Source of the DNA: CAIYHK01 sp964638795
Lineage (GTDB): Bacteria; Actinomycetota; Acidimicrobiia; Acidimicrobiales; Ilumatobacteraceae
NCBI GenBank assembly: GCA_964638795.1
Contig: CAZXAX010000061.1
Coordinates: forward strand, 1 to 9,489
Length of the DNA stretch: 9,489 nt
Direction of reading: 5' to 3'
Under the pieces are notes generated by a model, which saw only the letters and a list, made by a program, of their open reading frames with translations, had not been told where the DNA came from and did not search any database. The position numbers were made by a program, and so were the translations under genes. Position 1 is the first letter of the stretch. The number at the start of each line of letters is the position of its first letter. Positions 1 through 7,173 of this stretch are shown piece after piece.

Positions 1-584
1 GGGGCGATTGCATTGGTGAAGATGTTGTTCTTTGCGCCTTCAATTGACATAACACGCATCAGGCCAACAATTCCGAGTTTTGCCATTGCGTAGTTCGCCT
101 GACCAAAGTTGCCAAACAAACCAGAAGCCGATGTGGTTACGACAATTCGACCACCACCGTTTTCCTTCATCCAAGCAAAAGCTGGCTGACAGGTGAAAAA
201 AGTACCGCGGAGGTGCACATTCAGTACGGCGTCGAGCGACTCCACATCGGTCTTCAAAAAAGATTTATCACGAAGAATGCCGGCGTTTGCAACCATCACA
301 TCAATGCGCCCAAACGAGTCAAGAGCGGTCTGTGTGATCGAAGCACCACCCTCTTGAGTGGCTACTGATGCAAAGTTGGCAACTGCATCGCCGCCGAGAG
401 CCTTGATTTCATTGACAACTTTGGAAGCTGCGGAGTTATCTGCCCCACTGCCATCGGGTGCGCCACCAAGATCGTTCACTACAACTTTGGCGCCACGGCG
501 GGCGAACTCGAGTGCATGCGCGCGGCCTACGCCATTTCCTGCGCCAGTGATGGCGACAACTTTGCCGTCAAATGAGAGGGTCAT
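1..584 (-). CDS. Short-chain dehydrogenase/reductase (SDR), 3-hydroxyacyl-CoA dehydrogenase-like, C-terminus cut by window edge
   Basis: This is an NAD(P)-dependent oxidoreductase of the classical SDR family; 194 whole codons are visible. The Rossmann glycine motif TGAGNGVG lies at residues 13-20, the NAG motif at 100-102, and the catalytic set N122, S152, Y165 and K169 (YAMAK) is complete. The visible end reads NAIAP, a conserved SDR strand/turn. The stretch VVVNDLGGAPDGSGA (34-48) resembles the (3R)-hydroxyacyl-CoA dehydrogenase domain of peroxisomal multifunctional enzyme type 2, so oxidation of a hydroxyacyl-CoA is the best guess, though the substrate cannot be fixed. The ATG at 584-582 is preceded by AAGGAG (596-591) at 6-nt spacing, which supports the start. 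It lies 26 bp downstream of the acyl-CoA dehydrogenase on the same strand, so the two are probably co-transcribed and act in consecutive beta-oxidation steps. Roughly 60-100 C-terminal residues, or a fused downstream domain, lie outside the window. Confidence 0.9.
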   Translation of the reverse strand, partial: MTLSFDGKVVAITGAGNGVGRAHALEFARRGAKVVVNDLGGAPDGSGADNSAASKVVNEIKALGGDAVANFASVATQEGGASITQTALDSFGRIDVMVANAGILRDKSFLKTDVESLDAVLNVHLRGTFFTCQPAFAWMKENGGGRIVVTTSASGLFGNFGQANYAMAKLGIVGLMRVMSIEGAKNNIFTNAIA

Positions 585-610
585 TTCTTACTCCTTGTTT
601 TCTTGGATCT

Positions 611-1729
611 TTACTTGGGCTCGCGTGGCAATCCGAGTGCACGCTCACCGATCAAGTTCTTCATTACTTCGGTTGTGCCACCAGCAATTGTGTTCGACCT
701 TCCGCCCATGAATGATTGAGCAACTGGATGGTAGAAGTCTGCAACAGCGTCCATACCCGCAAGGTCCATTCGCACTTCGCTCAGCGAACGCCCGAGCTGC
801 GACCAAACCATCTTGATCAGCGACGATGCCGTGCCGGAAGATCCCTTACCGAGCGCCTCGGCAAGTACTTGCTCACCCATAATGTTGAGAATTCGACCCT
901 CAGAGTAGAGCTTCATAATTCGATCACGCATTACCGGCGAAGCAGACTTGACTGCGTCACTTTTCACTAGGTCATTGATTGCTCCAGTGAGTGCACCTGC
1001 AAGAGTGATGACACCAGAACGCTCGTACTCGAGCGTGGTCATCGTTACCCGCCAACCTTCATTCATCGGCCCCAACAACGCAGATTTAGGCACTCGCACA
1101 TCTTCGAAGAACATTTCTGCGAATTCAGCGTGTCCATTGATCTGCTTGATTGGTCGCCGCGACACGCCGGGCAAATCAAGCGGCACGAGCAGTGCCGATA
1201 TTCCCTTGTGCTTTGGTGCACTTTGATCTGTGCGCACAAGCAACATGCAATGCGTGGCATGCATGCCAATCGAGGTCCAGACTTTTTGACCGTTAATCAC
1301 GAAGGTCTCGCCATCAAGATCCGCTCGGCATCGGAGACCGCCAAGGTCTGATCCGAAATCTGGCTCAGAAAAGCCTTGGCACCAGAGTTCGGTGGCCTCG
1401 ACAATGCCCTTCAAGTGCTTCTTCTGATCTTCGTTTCCGACCGCAGCAATTGTGGGTCCCACATTCTTTACGCCATAGACAGCTGGCATCTGCGGTGTTT
1501 CGAAGCGCGCAAATTCCGCGTCGCATTCGAGTTGCTCTTCCAGGCTCAGACCCTTGCCGCCGATCTCCACCGGCCATGCAGGCGCGGTCCAGCCACGGGA
1601 AGCTACGGCGCATTGGAATGCCATCTTGGCTTCCCAAGCGTCAAAGTTCTTGTACTTGTCACGGATGGGCGGAACGATCTCTTCAAGCACCGCTCGTAGT
1701 TCAAGAGCCCTTGCACCAACTTCACTCAT
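611..1729 (-). CDS. Acyl-CoA dehydrogenase (FadE-like)
   Basis: This is an FAD-dependent acyl-CoA dehydrogenase of 372 aa, a normal length for the family, forming the alpha,beta double bond in beta-oxidation. The N-terminal helical domain is followed by the flavin-contacting motif GFSEPDFGSD (119-128), the middle beta domain (about 130-220) and a C-terminal helical domain ending in GGTTEVMKN (350-358) and LGLPREPK. By eye, the glutamate used by medium-chain enzymes (just before the GT of this last motif) is glycine here. A glutamate in YERS (E236) sits where isovaleryl-CoA and long-chain dehydrogenases carry their base, so E236 is the likely catalytic residue. The C-terminal style resembles actinobacterial FadE enzymes, including steroid side-chain ones, but the substrate is not determined. 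A TTG start at 1768 would add 13 residues. The ATG at 1729 is preferred because a GAGGGG-type ribosome site lies just upstream. It is first in an operon with the SDR gene. Confidence 0.93.
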   Translation of the reverse strand: MSEVGARALELRAVLEEIVPPIRDKYKNFDAWEAKMAFQCAVASRGWTAPAWPVEIGGKGLSLEEQLECDAEFARFETPQMPAVYGVKNVGPTIAAVGNEDQKKHLKGIVEATELWCQGFSEPDFGSDLGGLRCRADLDGETFVINGQKVWTSIGMHATHCMLLVRTDQSAPKHKGISALLVPLDLPGVSRRPIKQINGHAEFAEMFFEDVRVPKSALLGPMNEGWRVTMTTLEYERSGVITLAGALTGAINDLVKSDAVKSASPVMRDRIMKLYSEGRILNIMGEQVLAEALGKGSSGTASSLIKMVWSQLGRSLSEVRMDLAGMDAVADFYHPVAQSFMGGRSNTIAGGTTEVMKNLIGERALGLPREPK

Positions 1730-1827
1730 TGCTACCCCCTCTGACGTAGTCCTATTCTGCCTTGCCAATACCGCTGAGGACTAAATCAAATTGCTGAGAA
1801 CACTCAGGGAGCGACTAGGAAAGAACC
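1730..1827. promoter_or_regulatory. Divergent intergenic region between acyl-CoA dehydrogenase and DUF2889 genes
   Basis: These 98 bp must hold the promoters of both divergent genes. Visible elements are a small inverted repeat CTGAG-AACA-CTCAG (1794-1807), an octamer-like direct repeat GCTGAGGA (1773-1780) and GCTGAGAA (1793-1800), and an AGGAAAG ribosome site (1817-1823) ahead of the GTG at 1828. I see no convincing -35/-10 pair on either strand. The repeats could be a regulator site, but no known operator is recognised. Confidence 0.35.
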
Positions 1828-2789
1828 GTGGAACTCGCGGGGGCGACAGATGTTTGGGGTGACCCAAACCAGAGAGTGTCGGGTCCTCTTGGACATGCCC
1901 CCTTGCGTCGGCCGAGTTCAATTCGCCGCACAATGGCACTTGAAGCCACTTGGCCCGAAGGCGAGGGTGGAGTTACCCACATAACCGGCCGTGCACGGGA
2001 TGTCTTCACCCCAGATTTCGCTGTGGGCGAAGAACTGCCACCAGTACAAGTTGTGGATGAAGCAGAGATACGCACGGTAATTGGGCGCAACCGTGACATT
2101 CAGTCGATTTCTGCCACTCCGGTGCGCTCTGGGATTGACAATTTGATCGGTTGTCGTGGTGGTGGACACTTGCGGCTAGCGATCCAAGATCACCTTCCTG
2201 AGGAGCGCGCTTTCGGAACTGATCTGTACTTGCTATTGGATGACCTCGCGGGGACAACTCTCGTGGCGCCATTTGCTTGGTCGCGATGGAACCCAGACTG
2301 GCTCAATTCCTCTGGCACACCCACTGATAACAAGAACACAGTGGCAGTCAACATCTCAAAGATGACCGAAGAGGAGCGTGCTACGCGGATGGCGCGAATG
2401 GAAAACATATGCATTGGTTTTGCCACCGGCTCTTCGTCACTAGGTGCTGAGCGTGGGAATTCCCACCGAGTGCAACCAGTTGTTTCGTTGGTCAACCCTG
2501 ATGACCCCGATGGCTGGCACAAACTTTCGGATTTGCCACCGCAATCATTTCGACGCGCACGACGAATTGACGTATGGCTTGACCCAGCCGACAACGACAC
2601 CATCCGTGTTGATGCAATGTTCCAGGACTCAGCTGGCGACCCCAAGGTGGGTCGAGTGGCGATTCATGAATATTCGTATTTTGCAACAGCGAGTCGTTCA
2701 AGTGGTCTGCTTACTTCAATTGGTGCAGACCCACGAATCCTGCCGTTCCTTGAGTGCCCGAATGCACCGAGCAATCTGCAATGGCTCGT
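1828..2789 (+). CDS. DUF2889 family protein, C-terminus lost in assembly gap
   Basis: About 320 residues are visible before the N block. The pattern matches the long actinobacterial form of DUF2889 (PF11136), from memory of the family: an RRT segment followed by a WPEG block near residues 33-44, the LYLLLDDLAG segment near 131-140, the DLPPQSFRRARRIDVW block in the middle, then a VDAMFQDS and HEY section, and RILPFLECPNA close to the break. The family normally continues with a short DLR and CTHLND-type end, so roughly 40-60 residues are missing. No enzymatic activity is established for the family and I see no catalytic motif, signal peptide or membrane segment. The start is GTG at 1828, supported by AGGAAAG upstream and by family-like residues from about position 25. 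An ATG at 1933 is less likely. Divergence from the acyl-CoA dehydrogenase operon suggests, weakly, a shared lipid or steroid theme. Any reading into the N block in this frame is not real protein. Confidence 0.8.
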
Positions 2790-2889
2790 NNNNNNNNNNN
2801 NNNNNNNNNNNNNNNNNNNNNNNNNNNNNNNNNNNNNNNNNNNNNNNNNNNNNNNNNNNNNNNNNNNNNNNNNNNNNNNNNNNNNNNNN
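2790..2889. other. Assembly gap of exactly 100 N
   Basis: The block is exactly 100 N, the usual placeholder for a scaffold gap of unknown size. The open frame entering it (DUF2889) and the one leaving it (YaaA) are in different phases and belong to different families. The missing DNA must include the DUF2889 C-terminus and about 130 N-terminal residues of YaaA, so the real gap is probably several hundred bases or more. Further genes could be hidden in it. Confidence 0.95.
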
Positions 2890-3254
2890 CACGCGCAGAT
2901 GATCTGATTCCGAATTACAAATTGAAAATGAGCGCGAAGCTTGAGGGCGTAGGTGTGCTTGCAGGTTTCTGGCGACCAACACTCACATCATCATTGGGTG
3001 TACTTGCCAAGAAACACACGGTTGTCGATCTGCTTCCAAACGAGCATCGCAGCGCCATTGATTGGACGCAGATTCAAAACCATGTCCGAGTTGATCTTGT
3101 TGCAAAGTCAGGTGGTCGTGTTGGTGGCCACAATGCAAAAGCAGCCAAAGGTCTGCTTGCTCGACACATTCTCACGAGTTCAAAAGACTTGAAGACAACA
3201 ATTCGTTCATTTTCGAACCCCGAATACAAAGCTGTAATCACTGATGTCATCTGA
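2890..3254 (+). CDS. yaaA: Peroxide stress protein YaaA / UPF0246 (DUF328) family, N-terminus lost in gap
   Basis: The last 120 residues are visible, about half of the usual 250-260 aa. Family landmarks are LIPNYKLKM near the start, FWRPTLTSSL (27-36 of the visible part), VVDLLPNEHRSA (44-55) and GGRVGGHNAKAAKGLLAR (74-91). These correspond to the W, NLxSxEY and H-x-N-K-x-x-K-G-x-x-A-R blocks of YaaA. In E. coli, YaaA is induced by peroxide and lowers free iron, limiting DNA damage; structural work suggests nucleic-acid binding. The role here is inferred by homology. The gene ends with TGA at 3252-3254, overlapping the transporter start by 11 bp, which suggests co-transcription and translational coupling. 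The open frame continues into the N block, but those upstream codons belong to the DUF2889 gene in another phase. Confidence 0.82.
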
Positions 3255-4674
3255 CACAAGCACCGACACCGTAGGACACATCCAAAACCCTTGGGTGCCA
3301 ACCGCGCTTGTCATCATTGGTTCCAGCATGGTGATGATTGACTCCACGATCGTCAATGTAGCTCTGCACGCAATTGGTGAAGACTTAGGTGCACTGCGTG
3401 GGATCGAATGGGTTGCCACTTCCTACCTTCTTGCGGTTTGCATCGCCCAACCGATGATGGGTTGGATTGCCGATCATCTGGGTCGCAAGAAACTCTTCAT
3501 TGCTTCTTTATTCATGTTCACATTGACTTCAGTGCTGTGTGCGCTTTCACCGAGCCTTGGTGTTCTGATCTTTTTCCGGTTCTTGCAGGGCCTAAGTGGC
3601 GGAGTTATCGGTCCGCTCGGCACCACGATGGTGCTCGAACTTTTTCCCCGCGAGATGCATGCCAAAGCAATGGGTGTGGCGGCAATGTCGTTCATGATGA
3701 CACCGGCACTTGGGCCATCGCTTGGTGGATTGTTGGTCACAAAAGTGAGTTGGCATTGGATGTTTCTCATCAATGTGCCAATTGGAGTCGCGCTAGTTGT
3801 TATTTCAATGTCCAAGATTCCAGAGTTTGGCCACCGCGAAACGCGACAATTCGACTTCAAGGGTTGGTTCTGCGGTTCAGCTGGTCTTGCGTTATTTGTT
3901 CTAGCGCTAATGCAAGGCAACACTTGGGGCTGGCGCAGCCCGAGCACTCTCTTGGCGGTAACGGCTGGAGTAGCGCTCCTGATCACGTTCGTCACGATTG
4001 AGTTCCGTGTGACAAATCCAATGTTGGAACTCAGAATCATCAAGTCTGCAACGTTTAGATTCGCGATGCTTGCCATGCTCTTTATGACCATGGCGCAGTA
4101 CGGGCGCATCATTTATGTTCCATTACAACTCGAAAGTCTGCGTGATTTCACTCCCCTACGTGTCGGTGTCATGTTGATGCCAGCAGCGGTTTTCGGAATG
4201 ATCGCATCCTGGAAGTCTGCATGGGTGACCGAGCGTTACGGTGCGCGAATCGCAATTGCAACAGGTGGAAGCATCTCCTGCATCGCCTGCCTGTTCCTTT
4301 CCCAGAACACCTTGAATACCAACATTGGCTGGCTTGTCTTCGTGCTGACGCTTCAATCTTTTGGAATGGGTCTTGCGGTGTCTCCTGCTATGGCCACCGG
4401 AATGAGCGAACTGCCACCCAAGTTGATTGCTCAAGGCAGCACGATTCGTGGATTAAGTGGGCAAGTTGCTGGCGCACTTGCGGTAGGAATGCTGGGCGCG
4501 ATTGCGGGGGCGAAGATGGGAGCTAATCCGTCTCCGCAAGAAGCCCAGGATGGCTACAACTTTGCCTTCATCATCGCTGCCGTTTGCGTGGCTTACTCGG
4601 TTTTCCTCGCCCTGCGAATTCCAAAGTCCTCGCGCGAACATCTTGAACCAGGTGAACTCCCGTTCCTTGACTGA
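3244..4674 (+). CDS. MFS transporter, DHA2 (EmrB/QacA) drug:H+ antiporter family
   Basis: This 476-aa inner-membrane protein has the hydrophobic pattern of a 12-14 segment major facilitator, most likely 14. DHA2 hallmarks are MVMIDSTIVNVAL (29-41, motif D1 in the first membrane segment), GWIADHLGRKK (73-83, motif A in the loop between segments 2 and 3), RFLQGLSGG (112-120, motif B) and TPALGPSLGGLL (153-164, the antiporter motif C), followed by WHWMFLINVPIG (170-181). Such proteins export hydrophobic drugs, dyes or metabolites using the proton gradient; the substrate cannot be told. The ATG at 3244 gives the normal short cytoplasmic N-terminus before the first segment. No good Shine-Dalgarno precedes it, but the start lies inside the end of YaaA, so coupled re-initiation is likely. 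It converges on the secreted propeller gene with 8 bp between stop codons. Confidence 0.93.
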   Translation: MSSDTSTDTVGHIQNPWVPTALVIIGSSMVMIDSTIVNVALHAIGEDLGALRGIEWVATSYLLAVCIAQPMMGWIADHLGRKKLFIASLFMFTLTSVLCALSPSLGVLIFFRFLQGLSGGVIGPLGTTMVLELFPREMHAKAMGVAAMSFMMTPALGPSLGGLLVTKVSWHWMFLINVPIGVALVVISMSKIPEFGHRETRQFDFKGWFCGSAGLALFVLALMQGNTWGWRSPSTLLAVTAGVALLITFVTIEFRVTNPMLELRIIKSATFRFAMLAMLFMTMAQYGRIIYVPLQLESLRDFTPLRVGVMLMPAAVFGMIASWKSAWVTERYGARIAIATGGSISCIACLFLSQNTLNTNIGWLVFVLTLQSFGMGLAVSPAMATGMSELPPKLIAQGSTIRGLSGQVAGALAVGMLGAIAGAKMGANPSPQEAQDGYNFAFIIAAVCVAYSVFLALRIPKSSREHLEPGELPFLD

Positions 4675-4682
4675 AAATCCCT

Positions 4683-6923
4683 TTATCGAGTCTTGACGTT
4701 TAAGTCAAACGTCTGCGCAGGTTGTGCCCCTTTGGCTGCGACTCGAAGCTTGAGAGCACATACCGCCCCAGCACGGTTCGGCACTTTCAAGAATTGCTTG
4801 TCGGACGTTATGGAGCATCCAGTACCCGTGACAGACCAAGTGGTACGAGCGGTTGTATTCACAGAGATCAAATTCTTGAGCTTCGTTTTGCTGTTCTTGG
4901 CGACTAATACCTGTAGTGCCTCACTCGCTGTAAAAGCGGACGCGGTTCCATCACCTTCGGAATTAACCGCAAGAACTTGCACCCGATACTTTGTTCCATT
5001 ATTCAGGTTGCGAATCGTACAGGTGTTCTTGTCAGGCATCGCCTCACACGTGATATTTCCTGGCGATGCAGTGGCAACAAATCCAGTGATTGCTTGGCCG
5101 CCATCATCGATCGGTGGAGTCCACGTGACCCTAATTGATTTGTTGCCTGGCTCAACTGAAACCGCAGTTGGTCGTGTAGGTGTAGTTGCGGTCACTCCCA
5201 CTTCGTACATTGCAGTTGTGCCACTGAGTTCATGTGAGACCACTACCATCGGCCGCCCCGTCGGGCTATCTGAGGCTCGGATGAATGCAAGACCTTCGGG
5301 CGACACATCGCCAGCCAATCCAGTCTCCAAAGTCGTGGCATCAACAAAATTTGGCCCACCCGTGGCGCTGGGATTGGAGGTATTGAGATAATTGACAATC
5401 TCTGGAGTGGCTGGGTCCGAAATATCAACCATTGCGACTCCACCAACTCGTTCTAGGCCAACAAATGCATATGTATGACCAGCGACTGTCCCGACCGTTA
5501 ATCCTTCTGGTTCAGGGCCCTTTGATGTGCTGCGAGCATCAAGCGCGTTTATCGTCCCGGTGGAGGTGCTCCAATCAGCGTTAAATTTGGTCGGCATCTC
5601 CTCAGCCAGAAGCTGCTCAAGATCGTCGCCTGTATCGCTCACAAGAACCGCAGATGTAATAACGTCGGCCGTGTCAGATGGCTCTTGCCAAACCGTAATC
5701 GAGCGCGCGCCGTATGAATATAACGACGTGAAGTCATCAGCGGCATCGTAGGTCGCAGGATACAACTTGGTAACCTTCAAGCGTCCAAGTGCACCGTTCG
5801 CCGAATCATCAGCCGTTAATGGCGCAGCAACACCCACACTTGACACGCGTACATCCTCATCTTCACTTGCTGCAGGATTCGTGCCGCCCAAAAGACACGG
5901 GTAGCTACGGGCATCGCCTTCATTCGCTGTTACGAAATAGGTGGCGCCATCTTTTTCAAAAACACTGATTGCATCAGGCATATACATACCCTTCACATTT
6001 CGCGTTTGAATCTTCACCTCTGCAGTCCCACCAGATGAATCACGATCACTGGCATCCAGACCGTTACCAGCAAGACTGTGATCCTTGTATCCCAGGCCCA
6101 TAAATCGAACTACTTCCCCCGTCATCAGATCAACCTTGGCGACGGCATTATTCTCCTGAAGAGTCACATATGCGGTTCGAGAGTCTGGCGTGATTGCCAC
6201 ATACTCCGGCTCCACATCCTGAGCAACGGAGGCATTAGGGCCAAAAATCCGCCCGCCTGCGGCTTTGATCTCATCCACATCATCGTTGAAACCAGAAAAA
6301 TCGATTGTCTGTGCACCAAGTGCATCTGCAGTCAGATCAATGATTGAGACGCTTCCGTAGGGGTCACGTGTAGTCGGCAGTACACCGTCAACAAGGCAGT
6401 AGTTAAGCGGCTCACCTTCATTGGCAACCACGATCTTCTTGCCATCAGGAGTGAAATGGACCGAGTCTGGGAGGCTGCCAACGGTGATTCCTTCGGCTGC
6501 ACGGGAATCAACTACTCCGTCGCCATCCATAACAAAAATTTTGCCTGCCGCTTGCTTATCGCCGCCGACGCTTGCAGCAACTGCAACTTGTCCATTTTTT
6601 ACGGCCACACTTTGGATATCGGTAGCACCCAGGGCAGCTAGGTCAACAGAGGTCAATTTTACTGGGGTTGAAGCATCTTCCACATCGAAAATATCGACCT
6701 TGGTCGTGGCGCCGTTGGTCACATACAAACGTTTTTCCTTGGCGTCCAGCGCCGCAATTTCGGCGCCAGCGTTACCAGATCCACTATCGGCGCGACCTAC
6801 GAGCGTGAGGTTTGCAGCCGGGTCCACAGCTGCATGCGTCAAGTTGGCTGAAGAAAGAACTCCGGTTCCTAGGACAGCCCCGAGCAGTAAGGCAGAACTC
6901 CATTTGGCATTAATCATTTTCAT
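4683..6923 (-). CDS. Secreted choice-of-anchor-I-like beta-propeller protein with fibronectin type III domain
   Basis: The protein is 746 aa from the ATG at 6923. Residues 1-31 form a signal peptide: MKMINAK, then a hydrophobic core, with likely cleavage after THA. Residues about 37-580 match the choice-of-anchor I / propeller region: LVGRADSGSGNAGAE and IAALDAKEKRLYVTNG at the start, two NEGE/NEGD strands (167-170 and 334-337), and the closing SHELSGTTAMYEV (563-575). Residues 584-672 are an FN3 domain (PTAVSVEPGNKSIRVTWTPP, then LNNGTKYRVQVLAVNSEG). The last 70 residues form a small beta domain. Cysteines C626/C635 in FN3 and C703/C722 in the tail are placed for disulfides; C176 and C343 sit in loops after the two NEG strands. 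There is no LPXTG or C-terminal membrane anchor. Function is unknown; an extracellular surface or matrix role is inferred. An upstream in-frame start at 6977 would spoil the signal peptide. Translation is probably leaderless. Confidence 0.88.
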   Translation of the reverse strand: MKMINAKWSSALLLGAVLGTGVLSSANLTHAAVDPAANLTLVGRADSGSGNAGAEIAALDAKEKRLYVTNGATTKVDIFDVEDASTPVKLTSVDLAALGATDIQSVAVKNGQVAVAASVGGDKQAAGKIFVMDGDGVVDSRAAEGITVGSLPDSVHFTPDGKKIVVANEGEPLNYCLVDGVLPTTRDPYGSVSIIDLTADALGAQTIDFSGFNDDVDEIKAAGGRIFGPNASVAQDVEPEYVAITPDSRTAYVTLQENNAVAKVDLMTGEVVRFMGLGYKDHSLAGNGLDASDRDSSGGTAEVKIQTRNVKGMYMPDAISVFEKDGATYFVTANEGDARSYPCLLGGTNPAASEDEDVRVSSVGVAAPLTADDSANGALGRLKVTKLYPATYDAADDFTSLYSYGARSITVWQEPSDTADVITSAVLVSDTGDDLEQLLAEEMPTKFNADWSTSTGTINALDARSTSKGPEPEGLTVGTVAGHTYAFVGLERVGGVAMVDISDPATPEIVNYLNTSNPSATGGPNFVDATTLETGLAGDVSPEGLAFIRASDSPTGRPMVVVSHELSGTTAMYEVGVTATTPTRPTAVSVEPGNKSIRVTWTPPIDDGGQAITGFVATASPGNITCEAMPDKNTCTIRNLNNGTKYRVQVLAVNSEGDGTASAFTASEALQVLVAKNSKTKLKNLISVNTTARTTWSVTGTGCSITSDKQFLKVPNRAGAVCALKLRVAAKGAQPAQTFDLNVKTR

Positions 6924-6930
6924 ACAACGA

Positions 6931-6936
6931 AAATTA
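6931..6936 (-). promoter_or_regulatory. Putative -10 element for leaderless transcription of the propeller gene
   Basis: On the minus strand TAATTT (a TANNNT-type -10) ends 7 nt before the ATG at 6923, so transcription would start at or next to the A of the start codon. No Shine-Dalgarno is visible upstream of this ATG, which fits a leaderless mRNA, common in actinobacteria. No clear -35 is present; TTGGCG at 6962-6957 is 20 nt away, which is too far for a good promoter. Confidence 0.45.
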
Positions 6937-7021
6937 GGTAGTTCATCTGAAGTACACGCCAAGCCCTGATTGACCATCGGTTAACTATGAGTAAAAATCT
7001 GGATGTTGTATTTCGGGGGTG

Positions 7022-7062
7022 CGTTGCAACTTCTCGCTCATGCAGTTATATTTTCTGCAACG
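7022..7062. repeat. Inverted repeat CGTTGCA...TGCAACG spanning the zf-TFIIB/htpX promoter
   Basis: CGTTGCA (7022-7028) is the exact reverse complement of TGCAACG (7056-7062), 27 nt apart. The left arm overlaps the -35 box and the right arm the predicted transcription start. It may be an operator or chance; only seven bases per arm. Confidence 0.3.
7024..7052 (+). promoter_or_regulatory. Sigma-70-like promoter for riboswitch-zf-TFIIB-htpX transcript
   Basis: TTGCAA (7024-7029) and TATATT (7047-7052) are separated by an ideal 17 nt and match the housekeeping consensus at 4/6 and 5/6 positions. The predicted start, 7059-7060, falls just before the first paired base of the riboswitch at 7061, so promoter and RNA element support each other. 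Confidence 0.65.
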
Positions 7063-7148
7063 AAGGGGAGTATCCACTAAGGCTTAGCCGTCATCACGAT
7101 CCGCAAGGATCCGGCGAAGCGGCCCGCGAGGGCTCGGAGAGACCTTCG
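7061..7148 (+). promoter_or_regulatory. yybP-ykoY manganese riboswitch (aptamer)
   Basis: The conserved blocks of this family appear in order: GGGGAGTA (7065-7072, 5' side of loop L1), CGTCATCA (7089-7096, 5' side of loop L3), CCGGC (7111-7115, 3' side of L3) and GAGACC (7139-7144, 3' side of L1). The closing helix is CGAAGG (7061-7066) with CCTTCG (7143-7148), a perfect 6 bp. Hairpin GATCC-GCAA-GGATC (7098-7111) sits between the two L3 strands, as expected, with a GNRA loop. A second GNRA hairpin GCCC-GCGA-GGGC (7122-7133) is the fourth arm. GCTT (7082-7085) can pair with AAGC (7117-7120) below L3. The P2 arm is short (CTAA/TTAG, 7077-7087) and competes with this pairing, so that part is approximate. 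The family binds Mn2+ at the docked L1/L3 loops and usually turns on Mn export genes. Here it precedes zf-TFIIB and HtpX. Confidence 0.85.
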
Positions 7149-7173
7149 GCAAGCAAACATCGCAAGCCGAAGG
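7143..7173 (+). promoter_or_regulatory. Shine-Dalgarno-sequestering hairpin (riboswitch expression platform)
   Basis: CCTTCGGC (7143-7150) pairs perfectly with GCCGAAGG (7166-7173) around a 15-nt loop. The 3' arm contains the Shine-Dalgarno GAAGGA (7169-7174), placed 7 nt before the ATG at 7182. The 5' arm is the same CCTTCG that closes the aptamer helix, so the structures exclude each other: ligand-bound aptamer exposes the ribosome site, free RNA hides it. No U-run follows the hairpin, so control of translation rather than transcription termination is predicted. Confidence 0.78.

Noticed and set aside
2754..2889. ATG at 2754 as the YaaA start
   Set aside because: It lies inside DUF2889 in another frame and reads through unknown bases. 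The true N-terminus is missing.
1828..2907. DUF2889 protein ending at a stop after the N block
   Set aside because: The codons after the gap in this frame (HAQMI) are out of phase with the YaaA frame and have no family support; the residues across the gap are undefined.
3474..4112. 212-codon antisense frame within the transporter
   Set aside because: It is a shadow of the conserved MFS gene with no ribosome site or family resemblance.
6924..6977. 18-residue N-terminal extension of the propeller protein
   Set aside because: The extension would put a polar, charged stretch before the signal peptide and has no ribosome site.
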